From Thermodesulfobacterium sp. (GTDB lineage: Bacteria; Desulfobacterota; Thermodesulfobacteria; Thermodesulfobacteriales; Thermodesulfobacteriaceae): a stretch of 7,148 nucleotides of DNA. Made by a program: the position numbers and the translations under genes. Where the stretch lies: NCBI GenBank assembly GCA_021163085.1, contig JAGGXL010000132.1, positions 1-7,148 of the forward strand. Direction: 5' to 3'. Within the stretch, counting starts at the first letter, position 1. Each line of letters opens with the position of its first letter. Below, one piece after another: positions 1-5,153 of this stretch. The notes below the pieces were generated by a model. That model was given only the letters and a program-made list of their open reading frames with translations. It had not been told where the DNA came from and searched no databases.

Positions 1-733
1 AAATAATAATCTAAAAAGGTATATAAAATATTTAGATCTTCAAAATGATTCACATAAGGATCAAGTAAAAGAGAAGCAAGATCATAAGAAGGGGGACCTA
101 GTCTTGCTCCTTGAAAATCTATAACAAATATCTTTCCATCTTTTATCATTAAGTTTTTACTCTGAAAATCTCTGTGCATGACCACCTGATAACAAAAATT
201 GCTTTTTTCTTTAATCCAATTGAAAAATTTATCAATAAAAGAATGACTTAGCTTTAAATTTTTGTAATTTTTCAAATACCAATTAAAGAAATAATTACTT
301 CTTTTTCCCAGAGAAAATCGAAATTATAAAAGGGTGTATCTAAGGTTTTCTCTGTAGGAAAAGAAGAAGCGAGTTCTTGTATTTTATTCAGGATTTCTAT
401 TATTTTGTAGTAATAAGGAAGAGGATTACTGATGTTGCAGAGATGGATATTACCTAAATCTTCTACTATTAAAATGCCACTCTTTGGTTCCCAAAATTTT
501 ATTTTGGGAACAGGTATATTATTTTTATAAAAAAAATTATCCAACTCATAATAAGCTTTTGCCTCTTTCAAGCCAAAGTCATTTTTCTGTGGAAGAATAA
601 GAATTAAAGAAGAATGTTTAAAAAAAAGACGGAAGAAAATTCTATTAGAACCATCTCCCTTTAAAGGTTCAATTTTTTGAGGATAAATTTTAAAATTTTT
701 TAACAGATTTATTAAATCTATCGAATTTTTCAT
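1..733 (-). pseudogene. APH-family sugar kinase (AmgK-like), frameshifted and cut by the window edge
   Basis: This is a phosphotransferase of the aminoglycoside-phosphotransferase/choline-kinase fold, broken by one frame change. The 5' part (ATG at 733, stop at 272) holds the N-lobe: the nucleotide loop GDGSNRIFFRL (residues 26-36) and the EDLG hinge (91-94). It ends in an unrelated tail after WEKE (142-145). Reading on in the other frame from base 299 gives SNYFFNWYLKNY, then the catalytic loop HRDFQSKN (composite residues about 187-194) and the metal-binding IDFQGARLGP (205 on, Asp206). That frame stays open to base 1, so about 244 residues are visible of a family that usually has about 330-350. 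AmgK enzymes phosphorylate the anomeric carbon of N-acetylmuramate; that substrate is only a guess here. The ATG overlaps the stop of the upstream nucleotidyltransferase (ATGA), with no clear Shine-Dalgarno, so translation is probably coupled. Family assignment is firm; whether the gene is functional is open. Confidence 0.8.
297..306 (-). other. Frameshift point in the kinase gene
   Basis: On the coding strand the sequence here is GAAAAAGAAGT. The upstream frame reads Trp-Glu-Lys-Glu-Val-Ile and reaches a stop at 272. Stepping back one base after the second Glu codon gives Trp-Glu-Lys-Glu-Ser-Asn-Tyr-Phe, which leads directly into the catalytic loop. One extra A in either the five-A run or the following AA pair would also restore the frame (giving Lys-Arg-Ser or Lys-Glu-Ser). 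The downstream frame is closed by a stop at 324-326, so the switch must lie between about 323 and 272. The zero-frame codons GAA AAA GAA do not form a canonical X XXY YYZ slippery heptamer. A simple indel, biological or from assembly, is therefore the favoured explanation. Confidence 0.8.
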
Positions 734-1611
734 ATCAGAAGCTGGTTTTCATAAGTTCCTGATTTTATATAAGCTTCTCTCCAGGAGATAACTTTTGATA
801 GCTGAGTATTTTCCTCTACAACAGTATCTTTTTCAAGATAGACCCAATTTTTGAATGTAATATTGTTACCTATATTTTTGGTCTTAACAACCACAGGTTG
901 AGAGTAAAATGGAGTCTCTGGAATATTAATTTTTTTTATAAGAAGATCTTCATGAGCTTTAAGATAATTTTCAATGGTTCCTATGTCTCTAAAGTAAGAT
1001 TTATTTTCTATATAAACCGAAATTTTAATACCTGTTTTTATTAAATTTTGATATATCTCTATGAGGTCTTTTTTAAAAGGAAAATATTTAATTATGATAG
1101 GATCTATTATCTGAATTCCTGCAAAAGTAAGAGAATTACTTTTTTGTTTTCTAAAGGAAATAATTGTATTTGAATTTACATTTATCTCAACATTATTGTT
1201 ATCTCCTTTATATAGCAACATAGTGATAGGGTCAGATGAGTTATTAAAGAAAGAAAAAAGCTTTTTAAAATCAAAATTGGTCAATATATCTGAATTTATG
1301 ATTAAAGTTTTTTCTTTAAAAAAGTCTTTTGCATTCAGTATTGCACCTCCTGTTCCCATAAGTTCTCTTTCTTCAAAAATTTGAATTTCTATTTGAGGAT
1401 TTTTTCTCTGATATGATTTTATAAAGTTTATAAGTTTATCTTTTAAATGAAAAACATTTATACCAATGGAAGTTATCCCCAAATTTTTCAATTGATCTAA
1501 AATGATTTCAATAATAGGTTTCCCCAAAATAGGGAAAAGCGGTTTTGGCAGGAACTTGGTATAAGGTAGGAGACGATTCCCTTTACCTGCTGAAAGAATA
1601 AAAGCTTGCAC
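730..1611 (-). CDS. Sugar-1-phosphate nucleotidyltransferase (MurU / mannose-1-P guanylyltransferase-like)
   Basis: Predicted to make an NDP-sugar from a sugar 1-phosphate and an NTP in the cytoplasm. The N-terminus carries the family signature LSAGKGNRLLPYTKFLPKP (residues 6-24), with the Gly-rich loop and the Lys that contacts phosphate. Further motifs are GTGGAI (86-91), the metal/nucleotide-binding NSD (106-108), AGIQII (164-169) and FRDIGT (207-212, Asp210). The region after about 235 (NIGNNITFKNWVYLEKDTV) looks like a short left-handed beta-helix tail. At 293 residues it is longer than MurU (about 220), and the tail resembles GDP-mannose pyrophosphorylase-type proteins. The start is GTG at 1611: an in-frame TAA lies just upstream (1612-1614) and the family motif begins within ten residues. 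There is no clear Shine-Dalgarno, and the tatA stop is 7 bases away, so coupled translation is likely. It is paired with the overlapping kinase, as in kinase plus uridylyltransferase salvage routes. The nucleotide and sugar used cannot be read from the sequence. Confidence 0.85.
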   Translation of the reverse strand: MQAFILSAGKGNRLLPYTKFLPKPLFPILGKPIIEIILDQLKNLGITSIGINVFHLKDKLINFIKSYQRKNPQIEIQIFEERELMGTGGAILNAKDFFKEKTLIINSDILTNFDFKKLFSFFNNSSDPITMLLYKGDNNNVEINVNSNTIISFRKQKSNSLTFAGIQIIDPIIIKYFPFKKDLIEIYQNLIKTGIKISVYIENKSYFRDIGTIENYLKAHEDLLIKKINIPETPFYSQPVVVKTKNIGNNITFKNWVYLEKDTVVEENTQLSKVISWREAYIKSGTYENQLLI

Positions 1612-1618
1612 TTAGAAT

Positions 1619-1855
1619 TTAAGCTTCTTTGGTGGAACTTTTTTCAGTTTTTTGAGAAGATACGGTGACTCCTTCTTTTTTATTTTCTAATTTTTCAAGA
1701 TCTTCTTTTACATCAGCACCTTTAATAGCTTCTTTAAAGGAACGAATCCCTTTTCCTAATCCTGCTCCCACTTCTGGTAGTCTCTTAGCTCCGAAGATCA
1801 AGAGGGCTAAAAAAAGAATAATAAATAATTCCTGACCGCCCAAGTTAGGAAACAT
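1619..1855 (-). CDS. tatA: Twin-arginine translocase subunit TatA
   Basis: A small membrane protein that forms the translocation pore of the Tat system, which exports folded proteins. From the chosen start it has 78 residues: a short N-terminus with GGQEL (6-10), one membrane helix (about 9-21), the Phe-Gly hinge (21-22), an amphipathic helix (KRLPEVGAGLGKGIRSFKEA, 24-43) and a charged, disordered tail rich in Lys, Glu and Ser. The GKGIRSFKEA segment favours TatA over TatB. An in-frame ATG eight codons further upstream (1879) would give 86 residues. The ATG at 1855 is preferred because GGGAGG lies 5 bases upstream and TatA proteins begin close to the membrane helix. The gene starts one base after the tatC stop. 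No separate tatB is present in the window, so TatA may serve both roles, as in minimal TatAC systems. Confidence 0.93.
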   Translation of the reverse strand: MFPNLGGQELFIILFLALLIFGAKRLPEVGAGLGKGIRSFKEAIKGADVKEDLEKLENKKEGVTVSSQKTEKSSTKEA

Positions 1856-1856
1856 A

Positions 1857-2600
1857 TTAACCTCCCTTTTTGAGTTCACTCAGCTTAACCAAAATTATAC
1901 CTACTTCATAGAGAAGTGTCAAGGGTATAGCAAGAAGAAGTTGATTTAAAGGATCAACTCCTGAGGTTAAAATAGCAGCTATAAAAAAGGCCAAGATTAC
2001 GGCATAAGGTCTAAAACTTTTTAACTGAGAAGAATTAACCAGATCAAGTTTTGAAAGAAGAAACAGAAAAAAAGGTATTTGAAAAAGGACACCAAAGATT
2101 ATGAAAATTTTCAGGACAAAAGAAATATATTCCTTTAAAAAAGGCTTGAAAACAAGGAACTTTTCTCCAAAGGAATATAAAAATTTTAAAATAGCTGGTA
2201 AAAAAATATAATAGGCTAATAAGTCCCCAATCAAAAAGGAAAAGCACGTTAAAAGCACAACACTTTTAACCCATTTTTTTTCATGGGGATAAAGTCCGGG
2301 AGATATAAATAACCATATTTGATAAAAAATATAAGGACTTGAGATTATAAATCCCACAATAATAGAGAGTTTTATATAAGCCAAAAATACTTCGGGGAAA
2401 ATTCTGAAAAAAACTTTAGACTGAAGAGGGACTACTTTATACAATGGAAGTAATAAAAAATTGATTATATGTTCAGCTAAAAAATAAGAAATAACAGCAC
2501 CTACCACCCAACCAATAAAAGACTTGATTAAACAACTTCTTAATTCAATAAGATGATCTACAAGTGTCTGTTTTTTATATTCCTCGGTCAATTCATGCAT
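1857..2600 (-). CDS. tatC: Sec-independent (twin-arginine) translocase subunit TatC
   Basis: TatC is the integral membrane receptor that binds the twin-arginine signal peptide and recruits TatA. The 247-residue length is normal for the family. The cytoplasmic N-terminus has the conserved HLIELR (16-21), whose Glu contributes to signal-peptide recognition. About six hydrophobic segments follow (roughly 26-46, 76-96, 114-136, 160-182, 197-212 and 216-236). Other family landmarks are FPEVFLAYIK (68-77, with the conserved Glu70), SPYIFYQIWLFISPGL (88-103), and SGVDPLNQLLLAIPLTLLYE (213-232), matching the usual DP-x-x-Q-L-L-L-A-I-P-L stretch. The start at 2600 overlaps the last 8 bases of the transketolase gene and has only a weak ribosome site, so translation is probably coupled to transketolase. 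The stop is one base before the tatA start. Confidence 0.95.
   Translation of the reverse strand: MHELTEEYKKQTLVDHLIELRSCLIKSFIGWVVGAVISYFLAEHIINFLLLPLYKVVPLQSKVFFRIFPEVFLAYIKLSIIVGFIISSPYIFYQIWLFISPGLYPHEKKWVKSVVLLTCFSFLIGDLLAYYIFLPAILKFLYSFGEKFLVFKPFLKEYISFVLKIFIIFGVLFQIPFFLFLLSKLDLVNSSQLKSFRPYAVILAFFIAAILTSGVDPLNQLLLAIPLTLLYEVGIILVKLSELKKGG
1861..1866 (-). promoter_or_regulatory. Shine-Dalgarno site that fixes the tatA start
   Basis: GGGAGG on the coding strand sits 5 bases before the ATG at 1855, inside the last codons of tatC. It lies downstream of the alternative ATG at 1879, so it can only serve the shorter, 78-residue TatA. Confidence 0.75.
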
Positions 2601-4539
2601 TTATCAAATTTTCCACATTTTTAGCTATATTTTCAGGATCTAAGCCTGCCAGTTTAAATAATTCCTTAGGGCTACCAGAAGACATAGGGCCTTTTAAGCC
2701 CAAAATCTTAAAGTTTACAAATATTCCTTTTAGAGCAAAAAATGTAGCAATTCTACTTCCCAATCCAGTTTCTACATAGTGATCTTCTACTACTAATATA
2801 TTTTTTAATTCAGAAGCTTTTAATAAATCTTCTTCTGGTAGAGGTTTAATTGATGCTATATTTAACAATGAGACTTCAATGCCTTTGTTTTTAAGAATTT
2901 CCCAGGCAGAAAGAGCATACTGACACATAGTTCCATAAGAAATAATTACACCTTTTTCTCCTTTTCTTATCCAGTCTGCTTTTCCAGGCACAAATTGATA
3001 ATTTTCGTCAAAATAAATAGTTCCATCTTCTTTAGTTATAATGTTTACTTTAGATCTTCCCATACCCACAAAAATGTTTCCGGGTCTTTTAACAATGTAT
3101 CTTATTATATGATCGGTTTGATTAGGATCAGCAGGCATATATATTTCAAAATCTGGAAGATTAAAGAGAATTCCTAAATAATCTATACATTGATGAGTGG
3201 GACCGTCTTCTCCCACATCAGCTCCTAAATGAGTTGAAACTACTTTTAAAGCGGTCTTATTAAGAGAATTGAGTCTTAATTGGTTATAAACTTCGTCTAC
3301 AGCAAAAACTCCAAAAGTTGAAAAAAATACAAGAAAGCCTTCTCTTGAAAGAGCTCCAGCAACTGTGGCAGTATGGTGTTCTTGAATGCCTGATTCAAAA
3401 AATGCGTGAGGAGAGAATTTTTTGAATCCTCCCATTTTTACAGAACCTTCCAAATCACAGGTTAATCCTAAAATCTTAGGAGGTTTATTTGGCAAGTTAT
3501 TTTTTTCTGCCAGTTTTAAAAGGGCATTTCCATAAGCACTTCTACAGTCGGTTTTTGTATCTGGGGAGTAAATTGTTGGCTCAGGAACTTCTATTTCTAC
3601 AGGAAGAGGATCATGAGGTTGATGAGGAAAAGAAATGTTCCAAGGTTTTCTTTTATCTTTAAGTATATCAAGTTCTTGAGGATCAAATCCCAATTCTTCC
3701 ATTGCTTTTTTTGCCATATCTTCTGGAAGAGCCATTCCATGCCACTTGGGATCGTTTTCCATAAAAGAAATACCTTTACCCATTGTGGTGTGAGCTAAGA
3801 TGGCGGTGGGATTTTCTGGATTATCAACTTCTTTTTTTATAACTTTTTTTAAGGCTCTAAAAATTTCAGAAAAGTTATGTCCATCTATTTCTATAACATT
3901 CCAAAAAGTTGCTAATATTTCTTCTTTAATTTTTTGGGGCATTACTTTTGATATATCCCCACCAATTTGCAGTTTGTTATAGTCGATTAAAGCTATCAAG
4001 TTGTCTAATCCAAATTTTACAGCCCAGCGTCTTGCTTCAATTACCTGACCTTTCTGTTGCTCACCATCTCCCATAAGACAAAAAACTTTATTATTGAGGC
4101 CTTTTAATTTAATAGCTTTTGCCATTCCACAGGCTGCTGAAAGACCCTGTCCCAGGTTTCCAGTATTCCACTCTACTCCCGGAACGGATTGTTCTACATG
4201 TCCGGCAAAGGCAGAACCAGCTCTTCTGAACTCCATCAGAAAAGGTTCTTCCGGGAAAAAGCCATATTCACAAAGAACACTATACACACCGGGACTGATG
4301 TGTCCTTGACTTATTACAATTCTGTCTCTGTCTTCAGATCTGGGATTTTTAGGATTCACCTTGGCAATACCGTATAACACCAACAGTATACTCAAAGAAG
4401 AAAGAGAACCTCCTGGATGTCCACTTTTTGCTAAAGTGGTAGACAATATAATTCTTCTCGCACATCTCCTAAAAGCAAGTTCCAAACTCTGAAGTTCTTC
4501 TTTTGATAAATCTTCTTTGTTAATATCAAACCTTATCAT
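2593..4539 (-). CDS. tkt: Transketolase (single-chain, full length)
   Basis: A thiamine-diphosphate enzyme that moves two-carbon ketol units between sugar phosphates in the non-oxidative pentose phosphate pathway (cytoplasm). The 648 residues cover all three domains. Expected active-site features are SGHPGG (39-44, His41), QGH (78-80), GHVE (113-116), NTGNLGQG (125-132), and the cofactor motif starting GDGE (157-160) and ending at Asn188. WHG (266-268, His267), the catalytic Glu387 in ESGIQEHH, and GEDGPTHQ (443-450, His449) follow. The cofactor motif GDGEQQKGQVIEA with IDYNKLQIGG is closer in style to the N-terminal subunits of split, archaeal-type transketolases than to the E. coli form, yet both halves are joined in one chain here. 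The ATG at 4539 has AGGAGG 8 bases upstream. Its 3' end overlaps tatC. 1-deoxyxylulose-5-phosphate synthase or a pyruvate-dehydrogenase-type enzyme is less likely given the full set of transketolase histidines. Confidence 0.92.
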   Translation of the reverse strand: MIRFDINKEDLSKEELQSLELAFRRCARRIILSTTLAKSGHPGGSLSSLSILLVLYGIAKVNPKNPRSEDRDRIVISQGHISPGVYSVLCEYGFFPEEPFLMEFRRAGSAFAGHVEQSVPGVEWNTGNLGQGLSAACGMAKAIKLKGLNNKVFCLMGDGEQQKGQVIEARRWAVKFGLDNLIALIDYNKLQIGGDISKVMPQKIKEEILATFWNVIEIDGHNFSEIFRALKKVIKKEVDNPENPTAILAHTTMGKGISFMENDPKWHGMALPEDMAKKAMEELGFDPQELDILKDKRKPWNISFPHQPHDPLPVEIEVPEPTIYSPDTKTDCRSAYGNALLKLAEKNNLPNKPPKILGLTCDLEGSVKMGGFKKFSPHAFFESGIQEHHTATVAGALSREGFLVFFSTFGVFAVDEVYNQLRLNSLNKTALKVVSTHLGADVGEDGPTHQCIDYLGILFNLPDFEIYMPADPNQTDHIIRYIVKRPGNIFVGMGRSKVNIITKEDGTIYFDENYQFVPGKADWIRKGEKGVIISYGTMCQYALSAWEILKNKGIEVSLLNIASIKPLPEEDLLKASELKNILVVEDHYVETGLGSRIATFFALKGIFVNFKILGLKGPMSSGSPKELFKLAGLDPENIAKNVENLINA

Positions 4540-4547
4540 GAAATATT

Positions 4548-4553
4548 CCTCCT
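4548..4553 (-). promoter_or_regulatory. Shine-Dalgarno site of transketolase
   Basis: A full AGGAGG consensus lies 8 bases before the ATG at 4539. It matches the strong sites in front of ilvB and ilvN and supports this ATG as the start. Confidence 0.75.
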
Positions 4554-4585
4554 TTTTTAAATTAATTAAAAGATTGTAAAAGACA

Positions 4586-4613
4586 TTTATAACTTGATAA
4601 AAAGAAAAATCAA
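4586..4613 (-). promoter_or_regulatory. Putative sigma-70 promoter for the transketolase-tat operon
   Basis: In the 96-base gap between ilvN and transketolase, the coding strand has TTGATT (4613-4608) and TATAAA (4591-4586) separated by 16 bases. This would start a transcript near 4579, about 40 bases before the transketolase ATG. It lies in the only gap of the leftward gene block large enough to hold an independent promoter. The region is very AT-rich, so chance matches are common and the call is tentative. Read-through from ilvBN is equally possible because no clear terminator intervenes. Confidence 0.4.
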
Positions 4614-4614
4614 G
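4593..4614. repeat. Short inverted repeat over the putative -35 region
   Basis: CTTGAT (4593-4598) and ATCAAG (4609-4614) form a perfect 6-base inverted repeat around a 10-base AT loop. It overlaps the -35 hexamer and spacer of the candidate promoter, so it could be an operator. It lacks a GC-rich stem and an adjacent T-run on either side, which argues against an intrinsic terminator. Chance occurrence is likely in this AT-rich sequence. Confidence 0.3.
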
Positions 4615-4635
4615 AGAAAAAAAAGAGAAAAATTT

Positions 4636-5133
4636 TTATGGACTTTTCTTTTCTCTTTTTATAGCAATAGTTCCGGTTCTTGCAATTTCTTTAATTCCTA
4701 TAGGTTTTAAAAGTTCTATTACAGCTTGCAGTTTCTCTCTATCTCCTGTAACTTCAATTATATAGCTTCTGGGACTTACATCTACAATTTTACACCTAAA
4801 GATTTCACAAATTCTGAAAATTTCTTCTCTATATTCTTTTTCTGCTCTTACTTTTATTAAAGCCATTTCTCTTTCTACATATTTTTTTTCCTCCGTTACA
4901 TTTACCACTTTATATACATCAATTAGTCTTCTTAGCTGTTTTATAATTTGTTCAACAATAAACTCGTCTCCATGAGTTACCAAGGTTAAATGTGAGAGGG
5001 TAAGATCAAGGGTTTCAGCAACACATAAACTATCAATGTTAAAACCTCTTCCACTGAAAAGGCCTGCAATTCTTGCCAAGGCACCTGGAGTATTTTCTAC
5101 TAAAACCGAAAGAGTATGTCTTTTTTCTTCCAT
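4636..5133 (-). CDS. ilvN: Acetolactate synthase small (regulatory) subunit
   Basis: The regulatory subunit of acetohydroxyacid synthase; it activates the catalytic subunit and carries valine feedback inhibition in the branched-chain amino acid pathway. The 165 residues match the usual IlvH/IlvN length. An N-terminal ACT domain (about 6-78) has LSVLVENTPGALARIAGLFS (8-27) and RGFNIDSLCV (29-38). The C-terminal domain (about 85-160) includes EREMALIKV and ends in GTIAIKRE. Asn14, Gly17 and Asn32 align with E. coli IlvH Asn11, Gly14 and Asn29, positions where changes are known to relieve valine inhibition. Feedback control is therefore probably retained (inference). The ATG has AGGAGG 7 bases upstream, and the gap from ilvB is 20 bases, so the two subunits are made from one message. 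The gene is also named ilvH in some genomes. Confidence 0.95.
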   Translation of the reverse strand: MEEKRHTLSVLVENTPGALARIAGLFSGRGFNIDSLCVAETLDLTLSHLTLVTHGDEFIVEQIIKQLRRLIDVYKVVNVTEEKKYVEREMALIKVRAEKEYREEIFRICEIFRCKIVDVSPRSYIIEVTGDREKLQAVIELLKPIGIKEIARTGTIAIKREKKSP

Positions 5134-5140
5134 GCTTTAA

Positions 5141-5146
5141 CCTCCT
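5141..5146 (-). promoter_or_regulatory. Shine-Dalgarno site of ilvN
   Basis: AGGAGG lies 7 bases before the ilvN ATG, within the 20-base gap after the ilvB stop. It indicates independent ribosome loading on the second cistron. Confidence 0.75.
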
Positions 5147-5153
5147 AATGGTT

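Noticed and set aside
297..306. Programmed -1 ribosomal frameshift in the kinase
   Set aside because: The codons at the join (GAA AAA GAA) do not fit X XXY YYZ, I saw no strong downstream stem, and this family is not known to need recoding. A simple indel is kept as the main explanation.
1196..1384. Plus-strand open frame opposite the nucleotidyltransferase
   Set aside because: It is an antisense shadow of a well-supported gene, with no family motif and no ribosome site I could find.
2044..2247. Second minus-strand open frame inside tatC
   Set aside because: It lies wholly within tatC in another frame and is Phe-rich only because of the AT-rich membrane-helix codons.
3613..4377. Several plus-strand open frames opposite transketolase, and one opposite its 3' end near 2564-2779
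   Set aside because: Their composition mirrors the codon structure of the conserved minus-strand gene, and none shows a recognisable domain.
4615..4640. T-rich tract after ilvN as an intrinsic terminator
   Set aside because: The coding strand is U-rich, but there is no GC-rich stem before it; the only symmetry is AAAAATTTTT.
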